Shown here: positions 54,433-64,000 of the stretch, piece by piece
Numbering within the stretch: position 1 is the stretch's first letter
Layout of the letters: every line of letters begins with the position of its first letter
Position numbers and translations under genes: made by a program
Notes under the pieces: model-generated
Seen by the model: only the letters and a program-made list of their open reading frames with translations
Told to the model about the DNA's origin: nothing
Database searches by the model: none
NCBI RefSeq assembly: GCF_017353515.1
Contig: NZ_JAFMPY010000006.1
Location: 62,001 to 126,000, forward strand
Direction: 5' to 3'
DNA length: 64,000 nucleotides
Source: Jiella sonneratiae
GTDB lineage: Bacteria > Pseudomonadota > Alphaproteobacteria > Rhizobiales > Rhizobiaceae

Positions 54433-56963
54433 ATGCCCGCCTGCTTTCGCGGTACCGCCCGTTGCTGATCGCGGCCGCCGCCGTCGTGCTGCTGCCCTTC
54501 GCCATGCCGCTGATCGGCCTCACCATCAACACTGCCGCGGTGCTGGTGATCCTCACCATCGCCGTCCTCGGCCTCAACATCCTGATCGGCCAGACCGGGC
54601 TCGTCTCCTTCGGCCACTCCACCTGGTTCGGCGTCGGCGCCTACGCCGCGGCGCTCGCCCAGAAATACTGGCTGCCCGGCGACATCTTCCTGCCGATCCT
54701 CCTTTCGATGGTCGCCGTCGCGGCGATCTCGCTGCCGGTCGGCCTTCTCATCCTGCGCCGCCGCGGCGTCTATTTCGCCCTGATGACGCTGGCCATGTCG
54801 GCACTGACCTACACCGTCGCCTTCCGCTGGACCGCCGTCACCGGCGGCGAGGACGGGCTCGGCGGCCTCGACCGCGGCAGTCTCGGGCCGATCGATTTCG
54901 ACGACACCCGCTGGTACTACGCGCTGGTGGCGGTGATCGGCCTCGCCGTCCTCTACTTCCTCCTGCGCGTCATGCGCTCGCCCTTCGGCCACGTCCTCGC
55001 GGCGATCCGCGAGAACCAGATGCGCGCGACCTTCCAGGGCTATGCCGTCGACCGCTACAAGCTCGCGGCCTTCGTCCTGTCGGCGACGGTGACGGGGCTC
55101 GCCGGGGCGCTGTCGGCCTTCCAGCACTATCTCGTCTCCGCCGAATCGGTGTCGGTGGAGCTTTCCGGCGAGATGCTGGCGATGGTGGTCATCGGCGGCA
55201 TGCACAACATCCTCGGCCCGGCCATCGGCGTCGCCTTCTACATCGTCTTCCGCGAGATGTTCTCGATCTGGACGGAGAACTGGCTGCTCTGGTTCGGGCT
55301 GATCTTCGTCGGCTTCGTCATGTACACGCCGGGCGGCCTCGTCGGCGCCTGGGAGCGGCTGTCGCGCCGCTGGCGGCCGCTGCCGGAGATGAGCTCGGCG
55401 ATGAGCCGCCGCAAGATCCACGAGGGCCTGGCGCTGCCAGCGTTCCTGCGCCCGGAAAAGACCGCAGGAAGGGTGCTCGAAGCCGATTCCGTCTCCATGC
55501 GCTTCGGCGGCTTCAAGGCGGTGCGCGAGGCGAGCCTTGCCCTCGACGCCGGCGAGATCCACGCGCTGATCGGCCCGAACGGCGCCGGCAAGACAACCTT
55601 CTTCAACCTCGTCTCCGGCCGCTTCGCGCCGACCGCCGGCGCCATCAGGCTGCACGGGCGCGAGATCCATGGCCTGCCGGCGCATGCGATCTGCCAGCAG
55701 GGGCTCGCCCGCTCCTTCCAGATCACCAACCTCTTCAAGAACCTGACGATCTACGAGAACCTCCGGCTCTCGGCGCAGGCCAGGCACTCCTGCCGCTTCG
55801 GCTTCTGGCGCGACATCGACACCTACGACCGGCTGCATGCCGATACCGCCGAACTCGTCCGCTTTCTCGGGCTCGAAGGCATCGAGGACGTGAAGGGCGG
55901 CGACCTCTCCTATGGCGGCCAGCGCCTCGTCGATCTCGGCATCGCGCTCGCCTCGCGGCCGCAGGTCCTGCTGCTCGACGAGCCGCTCGCAGGTCTCGCC
56001 GCGGCGGAGCGCGAGCGGGTCTCGAAACTCGTCAGGACGATCGCCGAGAACATTCCCGTCCTGATCGTCGAGCACGACATCGACCGGGTGCTCGGCTTCT
56101 CCGACCACGTCACCGTCATGAACGAGGGCGCGGTGCTGGTCACCGGCTGTCCGGACGAGATCCGCCGCAACCGGCGCGTCCAGGAGATCTACACCGGCAC
56201 CGGAACGCCGGTGGTCACCGGCCGCGCCGCGCCGGGTTCGGCGCCGCAGGCGACGCTCCTCGACGTCCGTGACGTCAACACCTTCTACGGCAAGAGCCAC
56301 ATCCTCAACGACGCCTCGCTCGACCTTCGGCGCGGCGAGATCGTCGCGCTCCTCGGGCGCAACGGCGCCGGCAAGTCGACCTTCCTGAAGACGCTGGCGG
56401 GCCTCGTGCCGCCCGCCTCCGGGAACATCGTCTACGACGGGCGGGAACTTGCCGGCATGGCCGCACCGGACATCGCCCGGCTCGGCGTCTCCTACGTGCC
56501 GCAGGGGCGCGGCATCTTCGCCGGCATGACGGTGGCGGAAAATCTCGGCCTCGGGCGCCTGGCACGGGCGAACAGGGGCGAGAACGGCGTCGCCTGGAGC
56601 CCGGAGCGGATCCTGGAGATGTTCCCGCGGCTCGGCGAGCGGATGCACACCCATGCCGACGTCCTGTCGGGCGGCGAGCAGCAGATGCTGGCCGTGGCGC
56701 GGGCGCTGTCGGGCGACACCCGCCTTCTTCTGCTCGACGAACCCTTCGAGGGCCTCGCGCCCGCAGTCGTCGAAGAGCTCTTCACCGTCTTCGACACGCT
56801 GCGCCGGGAGGTCTCGATCCTCATCGTCGAGCACAATCTCGACCTCGTGCTGGCGCTCGCCGACCGGGTGTTCGCGCTGGAGAACGGCGCGGTCTTCCAC
56901 GAGGGGCCGGCGGCGGACCTTTTGAACGATCTCGACTATCGCAAACAAATCCTGTGGCTCTGA
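54429..56963 (+). CDS. LivM-LivG-LivF triple fusion (permease + two ABC ATPases)
   Basis: An 844-residue polypeptide. Residues 1-315 are a LivM permease (GQTGLVSFGHSTWFGVGAY, about eight helices). Residues about 350-585 are a LivG ATPase (Walker A GPNGAGKTT from 382; signature LSYGGQ, diverged from LSGGQ). Residues about 610-844 are a LivF ATPase (Walker A GRNGAGKST from 643; signature LSGGEQQ). With LivH and the binding protein this gives a complete importer from three genes. No stop or frameshift separates the parts. Confidence 0.92.
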   Translation: MNARLLSRYRPLLIAAAAVVLLPFAMPLIGLTINTAAVLVILTIAVLGLNILIGQTGLVSFGHSTWFGVGAYAAALAQKYWLPGDIFLPILLSMVAVAAISLPVGLLILRRRGVYFALMTLAMSALTYTVAFRWTAVTGGEDGLGGLDRGSLGPIDFDDTRWYYALVAVIGLAVLYFLLRVMRSPFGHVLAAIRENQMRATFQGYAVDRYKLAAFVLSATVTGLAGALSAFQHYLVSAESVSVELSGEMLAMVVIGGMHNILGPAIGVAFYIVFREMFSIWTENWLLWFGLIFVGFVMYTPGGLVGAWERLSRRWRPLPEMSSAMSRRKIHEGLALPAFLRPEKTAGRVLEADSVSMRFGGFKAVREASLALDAGEIHALIGPNGAGKTTFFNLVSGRFAPTAGAIRLHGREIHGLPAHAICQQGLARSFQITNLFKNLTIYENLRLSAQARHSCRFGFWRDIDTYDRLHADTAELVRFLGLEGIEDVKGGDLSYGGQRLVDLGIALASRPQVLLLDEPLAGLAAAERERVSKLVRTIAENIPVLIVEHDIDRVLGFSDHVTVMNEGAVLVTGCPDEIRRNRRVQEIYTGTGTPVVTGRAAPGSAPQATLLDVRDVNTFYGKSHILNDASLDLRRGEIVALLGRNGAGKSTFLKTLAGLVPPASGNIVYDGRELAGMAAPDIARLGVSYVPQGRGIFAGMTVAENLGLGRLARANRGENGVAWSPERILEMFPRLGERMHTHADVLSGGEQQMLAVARALSGDTRLLLLDEPFEGLAPAVVEELFTVFDTLRREVSILIVEHNLDLVLALADRVFALENGAVFHEGPAADLLNDLDYRKQILWL

Positions 56964-56983
56964 CCGGTTTGGAGATGGACGCC

Positions 56984-58435
56984 ATGACATTGACGACGAA
57001 CGTTGCCACCGGAGCCTTCGACCGCGGCCATCTGCTCATCGACGGGGCCTGGACGCCGGGGGAGGGCGAAAGCTTCACCGTTCTCGACAAGTACCGCCTC
57101 GAGCCCGTCGCCGAGATCGCCGCGGCGACGCCCGCCCAGGTGACGGCGATGGTCGATGCCGCGCATGCCGCATTCCGCCGCGGCGCCCCGAGTGCCTACG
57201 AGCGCGGGGCGATCCTGCAGCGCGCCTCGCAGCTGGTCTCGGAGCGGCGCGACGGCTTCGTGAAGACCATGCAGGCGGAAGCCGGCTTCACCTTCGCCGA
57301 CGCCTCGGGCGAAGTGACGCGCTGCGTCGAGACGCTCAAACTCTCCGGCGTCGAGGCGCAGCGGCTCGCCGGCGAGGTCATCCCCTTCGAGGGGGCGCCG
57401 AACCAGGACGGCCGCTTCGCCTTCACGCTGCGCGTGCCGCTCGGCGTCGTCGCCGCGATCACCCCGTTCAACTCGCCGCTCAACACCGTCGCCCACAAGA
57501 TCGCCCCGGCCTTCGCCGCCGGCAATTCGGTGGTGCTGAAGCCCTCCTCGAACACGCCGCTGACCGCCTGCATGCTCGCCGAGGCGCTGGTCGACGCCGG
57601 CATGCCGGCCGGCTTCCTGTCGGTCCTGCACGGCCCCGGCGGCATCGCGGCGCGTCTCCTCGACGATGCGCGCCTGCGCTTCTTCGCCTTCACCGGCTCG
57701 ACGGAGGTGGGGCTCGGCATCCAGCGCCAGGCCGGGCTGCGCCGGACCCAGATGGAACTCGGCTCGATCGCCTTTACCATCTTGTGCGACGATGCCGATC
57801 TCGACCGCGCCTTGCCGAAGGTCGTCGCCGCCGGCTACCGCAAGGCCGGCCAGGTCTGCACGTCGATCCAGATGCTTCTCGTCAGCGAGGCGATCTTCGA
57901 TGCGGTGAAGGCCCGGCTGACGCCGCTGGTGAAGGCGCTGAAATTCGGCGATCCGGCGGATCCGGAGACGACGGTCGGCCCGCTGATCAGCGAGAAGGAG
58001 GCGGCGCGGGTCGAGGCGTGGATCGACGAGGCGGTGTCGCGCGGCGCCGAACGGCTGGCGGGCGGCGCCCGCAACGGCCCGGTGATCCCGCCGACGCTGC
58101 TCGACCGCGTCGATCAGTCGATGCGGGTCGGCTGCGCCGAGATCTTCGGCCCGGTCGTCTGCCTCCTGCCCTTCGCGACCCTCGACGAGGCGATCGACCG
58201 GGTCAATGCGACGCCCTACGGGCTCGCCACCGGCATCTTCACCAACCGGCTCGCCGATGCCTTTGCCGCCGCCCGGCGGCTCGAGGTCGGTGGGGTCCAC
58301 GTCAACGAGACGTCGAGTTCGCGCGTCGACATGATGCCCTATGGCGGCTCGAAGGATTCCGGCTTCGGCCGCGAGGGGCCGCGCTATGCCATCCACGAAA
58401 TGACGGAAGAGCGGATCGTCTCGATCTCGGCCTGA
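56984..58435 (+). CDS. NAD(P)-dependent aldehyde dehydrogenase family protein
   Basis: A 483-residue enzyme with catalytic C292 in GQVCTSIQ and general base E258 in MELGS (the family norm is ELGG, so one position differs). Cofactor-binding segments are ITPFNSPLNTVAHKIAPAFAAGNSVVLKPS and FTGSTEVG. The ATG at 56984 is preferred because GGAG lies nine bases upstream; GTG 56954 would overlap livMGF. Its aldehyde is probably made from the imported substrate. Confidence 0.9.
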   Translation: MTLTTNVATGAFDRGHLLIDGAWTPGEGESFTVLDKYRLEPVAEIAAATPAQVTAMVDAAHAAFRRGAPSAYERGAILQRASQLVSERRDGFVKTMQAEAGFTFADASGEVTRCVETLKLSGVEAQRLAGEVIPFEGAPNQDGRFAFTLRVPLGVVAAITPFNSPLNTVAHKIAPAFAAGNSVVLKPSSNTPLTACMLAEALVDAGMPAGFLSVLHGPGGIAARLLDDARLRFFAFTGSTEVGLGIQRQAGLRRTQMELGSIAFTILCDDADLDRALPKVVAAGYRKAGQVCTSIQMLLVSEAIFDAVKARLTPLVKALKFGDPADPETTVGPLISEKEAARVEAWIDEAVSRGAERLAGGARNGPVIPPTLLDRVDQSMRVGCAEIFGPVVCLLPFATLDEAIDRVNATPYGLATGIFTNRLADAFAAARRLEVGGVHVNETSSSRVDMMPYGGSKDSGFGREGPRYAIHEMTEERIVSISA

Positions 58436-58487
58436 TTGACCGGAAGGCTGCAGGCGCAGCATCCGGCGGCAAACCAAGGAGCATGAC

Positions 58488-59198
58488 ATGCAGGACAAGA
58501 AGATCGCCCTCGTCTTCGGCGGATCGCGCGGCATCGGCGCGGCGAGCGTTTCGGCGCTCGCCCGCGACGGCTTCGAGGTCGGCTATACCTATGTCAGCCG
58601 GGAGCCCGCAGCGGCGGCCGGCGCGAAGGCTTACAAGGCCGACATCACCGACCCTGCCGACGTCGCGCGGGTGTTCGCCGCGGTCAGGACGGATTTCGGC
58701 GCGGCGCCGAGCTGCGTCGTCGCCAATGCCGGCATCAACGTGCCGCCGGCGCCGCTCGGCAAATTCGATCCGGAAAGCTTCCGCCGGCTCGTCGAGGTCA
58801 ATATCGTCGGCGCCTTCAACATCCTGCACGAAGCGGCGAACGAGGTCGCCGACGGCGGCACGATCGTCGCGCTGACGACCTCGCTGGTGCGCCATGCCGC
58901 CCCCGGCCTCGGCCCCTACAGCGCGAGCAAGGCGGCGGTGGAGTGTCTCGTGCGATCCTTGGCGAAGGAGCTCGCCGGCCGCGGCGTCAGGGTCAATGCG
59001 GTGGCGCCGGGGCCGGTCGACACCGACCTCTTCCGGGCCGGCAAGAACGACGAGGCGGTGGCGCGCTCGGCGGCGATGAGCCCGTTCAACCGGGTCGGCC
59101 GGCCGGAAGAGATCGCCGAGGTCGTCAGCTTCCTCGCCTCCGACCGGTCCTCCTGGGTCCACGGCCAGATCATCCAGCCGAATGGCGGGCTGATCTGA
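58488..59198 (+). CDS. Short-chain dehydrogenase/reductase
   Basis: A 236-residue classical SDR: GGSRGIG at 11-17, NAG at 80-82, catalytic S132, Y144 and K148 (YSASK), and a C-terminal GQIIQPNGGLI. It presumably interconverts a hydroxyl and keto group on the same pathway as the preceding aldehyde dehydrogenase, 52 bases upstream. Confidence 0.9.
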   Translation: MQDKKIALVFGGSRGIGAASVSALARDGFEVGYTYVSREPAAAAGAKAYKADITDPADVARVFAAVRTDFGAAPSCVVANAGINVPPAPLGKFDPESFRRLVEVNIVGAFNILHEAANEVADGGTIVALTTSLVRHAAPGLGPYSASKAAVECLVRSLAKELAGRGVRVNAVAPGPVDTDLFRAGKNDEAVARSAAMSPFNRVGRPEEIAEVVSFLASDRSSWVHGQIIQPNGGLI

Positions 59199-60509
<1,311 letters not shown>

Positions 60510-60580
60510 GATCTCGGTCGAAGGCCATCTCGCCCGGCGTCTCCGGCGCCGGGCGCCTCGATGCTCACGGGAGGGCATTC

Positions 60581-61228
60581 ATGTTGCGTCAGATCGCGCG
60601 GCCGATCCTTGCCGCCGCCGCCTTCGCATGCCTCTCGGGCTTCACCATCGTCTGGGACAAGCCGGCTTCGGAAACCGGAGAAAAGGCGGTTCCGCAGACC
60701 GACGAGGCACGCATGGCCGCCTATGCGCAGGAGAACTGGCAGAACAAGGTCGTGCCGGTGATCGAAGAACACGTCGTGCCGCTCGCGAAGCTGCGCGGCC
60801 TTGTCGCCGAAAGCGCCGACAAGGCGGGAGAAGCCTACGGGTTGAGGCCCGAGGGCGAAGCCAATCCCTGGAATTTTGCGGTGTCCGGCGAGGGCAAAAT
60901 CGTCGGGGCGAAGCTGAAAAGCCGCGCGGCCAAGCTCGAAGTCGACACCGACGGCGACGGCAAGGGCGACGTGACGATCCAGCTCGGGCCGGTCATCCGC
61001 GGCACGGCGCTGCGGGACGCGATGCCGTTCATCAACTTCACCGACTTCCGCGACCAGATCGAGTTCGCCAAGCTCGCCAACGCCCTCAACGACGTCGCCC
61101 ATGGCCGGCTGAGCCTGCCGGAGAGCGATCCGACCGGTGAGACGGCGCATTTCGAGGGCGTCTTCACCCTGCGCGGCGATGCCGCGAGCATCGAGCTCGT
61201 TCCGACCAAGCTGACGATCGGCGGCTGA
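60581..61228 (+). CDS. DUF2291-family protein
   Basis: A 215-residue protein with an N-terminal hydrophobic segment (LAAAAFACLSGFTIVWDKP, a possible lipobox around C21). The rest fits DUF2291, found between the binding-protein and ATPase genes of sugar or polyol importers. Its role is unknown. ATG 60581 follows GGGAGGGCATTC. It ends one base before the ATPase gene. Confidence 0.8.
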   Translation: MLRQIARPILAAAAFACLSGFTIVWDKPASETGEKAVPQTDEARMAAYAQENWQNKVVPVIEEHVVPLAKLRGLVAESADKAGEAYGLRPEGEANPWNFAVSGEGKIVGAKLKSRAAKLEVDTDGDGKGDVTIQLGPVIRGTALRDAMPFINFTDFRDQIEFAKLANALNDVAHGRLSLPESDPTGETAHFEGVFTLRGDAASIELVPTKLTIGG

Positions 61229-61229
61229 G

Positions 61230-62789
61230 ATGGTGGCGAGCGAGCATCCCGTCGGCCTGTCGATCCGCGGCGGCACCAAGGTCTATCCGGGTACGGTCGC
61301 CCTCAAGTCGGCGGATTTCGACCTGCGGATGGGGGCCGTCAACGTGCTCGTCGGCGAGAACGGCGCCGGCAAGTCGACGATGATGAAAGTCATCGCCGGG
61401 GTCGAGCGGCTGACCGAGGGCCGCATCCTGATGGACGGCGAGGAGGTCGTCTTCCGGACCACCGACGACGCGGCCAGGCACGGCATCGGCATCGTCTTTC
61501 AGGAGCTGAACCTCTTTCCGAACCTTTCCGTCGCCGACAACATCTTCATGGCCAGGGAGAGGACGCGCGCCGGCATCGACATCGACAGAAGGGTGCAGCG
61601 CGAGGAGGCGCGGCTGCTGATGCGGCGGCTCGAGCACGACATCGATCCGGACACGCTGGTCGGCGACCTCAAGGTCGGCCAGCAGCAGATCGTCGAGATC
61701 GCCAAGAGCCTGTCCCAGAATGCCAGGATCCTCATTCTCGACGAGCCGACCTCGGCACTTTCCTCGGCCGAGGTGGAGATCCTGTTCCGGGTCATCGACG
61801 AGCTGCGCAAGGACGGCGTCGGCATCGTCTACATCTCGCACCGGCTCGAGGAACTCCTTCGGATCGGCGACTACATCACCGTGCTGCGCGACGGCCAGGC
61901 CACCGGCGCGCGGCCGATGGAGGGGGTCGATCTGGCCTGGATCGTCCGCAACATGATCGGCGACGCCTCGAAGGACTTCGCCAAGGACGTCGAACACGCC
62001 TTCGGACCGGAGATCTTTCGCGCCGAGGAGATCACGCTGGCGTCGAGCCGCGGCGGCCTTGCCGTCGATCACGTGTCGTTTTCGCTGCGGGCCGGCGAGA
62101 TCCTCGGCATCTACGGCCTGATGGGCGCCGGTCGCTCCGAACTTCTCGAATGCATCATCGGCGGCGTGACGCATTATGGCGGCCGCCTCTTCGTCGAGGG
62201 AAAGCCGCTCGCCGAGCGGAGCGTCTCGGGACGGATCGCCCGGGGCATCGCCCTCATCCCCGAAAATCGCAAGGAGGACGGTCTCGTCCAGATCCTCTCG
62301 ATCCGGGAGAACATGACGCTGTCGAGCCTCAAGGCTTTCGCGACCGGCATCCATCTCTCCCTGAAGCGTGAGGCGCTGAGCGTCGCCGAGTTCGTCAGGC
62401 GGATGACGGTCAAGGTCGCCTCGACCGAGCACGAGGTCTCGTCGCTGTCCGGGGGCAACCAGCAGAAGGTCGTCATCGCCAAGGCTCTGATGACGAAGCC
62501 GAAGATCCTGTTGATGGACGAGCCGTCCCGGGGCATCGACATCGGCGCCAAGGCGGAGGTCTTCCGGGTGATGCGCAGGCTCGCCGCCGAGGGCCTCGGC
62601 ATCGTCTTCGTCACCTCCGATCTCGACGAGGTGATGGCGCTTTCGGACCGGATCATCGTGATGTCGAACGGGCGCGTCACCGGCGCGTTCGACCGCGCCG
62701 AGGCAACCGAAACCGCTCTCGTCGAAGCCTCCAGCCTCGGCCACGGGCCGGATGCCGGGCATGCCGGCCGTTTCAGGGAAGCATCGTGA
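61230..62789 (+). CDS. Sugar ABC transporter ATP-binding protein (two-domain, RbsA-like)
   Basis: A 519-residue protein with two nucleotide-binding domains. The first has Walker A GENGAGKST from residue 42 and Walker B ILILDEPTSAL. The second begins near 260 with the degenerate GLMGAGRSE Walker A usual for this family, the signature LSGGNQQK and LLMDEPSRGID. Its stop overlaps the permease start region (GTGATG). Confidence 0.92.
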   Translation: MVASEHPVGLSIRGGTKVYPGTVALKSADFDLRMGAVNVLVGENGAGKSTMMKVIAGVERLTEGRILMDGEEVVFRTTDDAARHGIGIVFQELNLFPNLSVADNIFMARERTRAGIDIDRRVQREEARLLMRRLEHDIDPDTLVGDLKVGQQQIVEIAKSLSQNARILILDEPTSALSSAEVEILFRVIDELRKDGVGIVYISHRLEELLRIGDYITVLRDGQATGARPMEGVDLAWIVRNMIGDASKDFAKDVEHAFGPEIFRAEEITLASSRGGLAVDHVSFSLRAGEILGIYGLMGAGRSELLECIIGGVTHYGGRLFVEGKPLAERSVSGRIARGIALIPENRKEDGLVQILSIRENMTLSSLKAFATGIHLSLKREALSVAEFVRRMTVKVASTEHEVSSLSGGNQQKVVIAKALMTKPKILLMDEPSRGIDIGAKAEVFRVMRRLAAEGLGIVFVTSDLDEVMALSDRIIVMSNGRVTGAFDRAEATETALVEASSLGHGPDAGHAGRFREAS

Positions 62790-63859
62790 TGTCCGAACAG
62801 ACCCTCGCCCGACCGGCGCATCAAGGCTTCGACCTGAATGCCGCGCTGCTCGTGCTTCTCAAGGCGCGCACCTTCATCGCGCTGATCCTGGTCTTCGCCT
62901 TCTTCGCCTTCGCCGCCCCGAACTTCCTGTCGGTGGCGAACCTGGTGATCATGTCGAAGCACGTCGCGCTCAATGCCTTCCTCGCGATCGGCATGACCTT
63001 CGTCATCGTCTCGGGCGGCATCGACCTTTCCGTCGGCTCGATCGTCGGGCTGTGCGGCATGGTCGCCGGGTGGCTGATCCTCCACGGCATCGATCTCGGC
63101 CTCGGTTTCACCATCGAGTTCAACACGTTCGAGATCTGCTTCCTGGTCGTTCTGGTGGGAATCGCCGTCGGCGCCGTCAACGCCTTCCTGATCACCCGGC
63201 TCAACGTCGCGCCGTTCATCGCCACGCTCGGCACGCTCTATGTCGCGCGGGGAACCGCGATGCTCTCGTCGAATGGCGAGACCTTCCCCAATCTCAACGG
63301 CAAGGCCGCCTACGGCTCCGACACCTTCCGCCTGATCGGGGCGGGAGACTTCCTCGGCGTGCCGATCTCGATCTGGATGCTGATCGTGGTCGGACTGGCC
63401 GCCGCCTACATCGCCCGCCGCACGCCGCTGGGGCGCTACATCTACGCCGTCGGCGGCAACGAGAAGGCGGCCGGCCTCTCGGGCGTCAGGGTCAACCGGG
63501 TCAAATACTTCGTCTACATGTTCTCCGGCTTCTGCGCGGCGCTGGTCGGCATCATCATCGCCTCGCAGCTCGTCGCCTCGCATCCGGCGACGGGCGAGAC
63601 CTTCGAGCTCAACGCCATCGCCGCGGCGGTCCTCGGCGGCACCTCGATGTCCGGCGGACGCGGGCGGATCGCCGGCACCATCGTCGGCGCTTTCGTCATC
63701 GGCATCCTCTCGGACGGGCTGGTGATGATGGGCGTTTCGGCCTTCTGGCAGACGGTGATCAAGGGCGTCGTCATCATCGCCGCCGTGGTGATCGACCAGG
63801 CCCAGCAGCGCTTCGAGAGCCGCCTGGCGCTGCAGGCCCAGGCCGCACTCGGCAAATAG
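62789..63859 (+). CDS. Sugar ABC transporter permease (RbsC-like)
   Basis: A 356-residue permease with about ten membrane helices and the conserved loop [20 protein letters not shown] near 70, plus YAVGGNEKAAGLSGVRVNRV. The start is ATG 62789 (GTG 62786 directly before it is possible). It completes the importer with the binding protein, DUF2291 protein and ATPase. Confidence 0.92.
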   Translation: MSEQTLARPAHQGFDLNAALLVLLKARTFIALILVFAFFAFAAPNFLSVANLVIMSKHVALNAFLAIGMTFVIVSGGIDLSVGSIVGLCGMVAGWLILHGIDLGLGFTIEFNTFEICFLVVLVGIAVGAVNAFLITRLNVAPFIATLGTLYVARGTAMLSSNGETFPNLNGKAAYGSDTFRLIGAGDFLGVPISIWMLIVVGLAAAYIARRTPLGRYIYAVGGNEKAAGLSGVRVNRVKYFVYMFSGFCAALVGIIIASQLVASHPATGETFELNAIAAAVLGGTSMSGGRGRIAGTIVGAFVIGILSDGLVMMGVSAFWQTVIKGVVIIAAVVIDQAQQRFESRLALQAQAALGK

Positions 63860-63872
63860 GGAGGGCTCGCCG

Positions 63873-64000
63873 ATGAAAGGCGCACTGATCGGCTGCGGCT
63901 TCTTCGCGCAGAACCAGCTCCACGCCTGGGCCGAGATCCCCGGCGCCGGGATCGTCGCCCTTTGCGACACCGACGAGGCGAAGCTGGCGGAAACCGCGCG
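63873..64000 (+). CDS. Gfo/Idh/MocA-family oxidoreductase (N-terminal fragment at window edge)
   Basis: The first 42 residues are visible: MKGALIGCGFFAQNQLHAW, an NAD(P)-binding GXGXXG-like motif, then AGIVALCDTDEAKL, the second strand of the Rossmann fold. The gene runs off the right edge. A strong GGGAGGG site precedes it and it lies 13 bases after the permease, so the imported sugar or polyol is probably oxidised by this enzyme. Confidence 0.8.
   Translation, partial: MKGALIGCGFFAQNQLHAWAEIPGAGIVALCDTDEAKLAETA

Overview
The window comes from a high-GC alphaproteobacterium, most likely a member of the Hyphomicrobiales. The evidence is heavy third-position GC, frequent GTG and TTG starts behind strong GGAGG sites, ftr, xyl, ery-like and tcu operon styles familiar from rhizobia, and the Rhizobiales-type palindromic repeat near 31.3 kb. 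A large block of tetrahydromethanopterin/methanofuran (C1 carrier) genes next to a PQQ-dehydrogenase-associated transport and sensing cluster suggests a methylotroph or facultative methylotroph. No methanol dehydrogenase, fae, fhc or pqq gene lies in the window itself.

Layout. 1-6.2 kb: a serine protease-nuclease fusion cut by the left edge, an FtrABC iron importer without FtrD, tRNA-Trp, and a VapBC45-like toxin-antitoxin pair. 6.2-15.3 kb (minus strand): an ABC exporter-like pair, an Asp-rich cupredoxin-like secreted protein, a YVTN propeller, a small secreted protein, a NarL-type two-component system and a periplasmic binding protein. Together these resemble the set found beside PQQ alcohol dehydrogenases. 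15.4-26.1 kb: C1-cofactor genes (an MfnB-FolB fusion, MfnE-like kinase, DHPS-like protein, DUF447 protein, MfnF-like protein, HisA-like protein) surrounding a cytoplasmic PaoABC-like molybdenum aldehyde oxidoreductase. 26.2-34.1 kb: tRNA-Thr, an FkbM methyltransferase coupled to an OpgH glucosyltransferase, an FG-GAP/UnbV protein, a dihaem oxidoreductase and a ROK repressor.

34.3-37.7 kb: xylFHG xylose importer, divergent from its ROK regulator. 37.9-41 kb: two secreted inhibitor-like proteins (Kazal and MliC types) and a GltX paralogue. 41-46 kb: an MFS transporter, the decayed tail of a TRAP permease, tricarballylate genes tcuBA and a GntR regulator. 46.2-51 kb: a flavoprotein, ThDP enzyme, cupin and IclR regulator, an uncharacterised catabolic set. 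51-59.2 kb: a LysR regulator divergent from a Liv-type importer whose LivM, LivG and LivF parts are one polypeptide, followed by an aldehyde dehydrogenase and an SDR. 59.5-64 kb: a sugar or polyol ABC importer with a DUF2291 protein and the start of a Gfo/Idh/MocA dehydrogenase that runs off the right edge.

Overall this is a core C1-metabolism region followed by a mosaic of substrate-specific uptake and oxidation modules, each with its own regulator. Several operator-like inverted repeats and transcript-shaping hairpins sit between genes. No insertion sequence, integrase, prophage or CRISPR array was recognised. The strongest candidates for under-described biology are the protease-nuclease fusion, the flavoprotein-ThDP-cupin set with its LivMGF fusion, the aldehyde oxidoreductase embedded among C1-cofactor genes, and the adjacent Kazal and MliC inhibitors.
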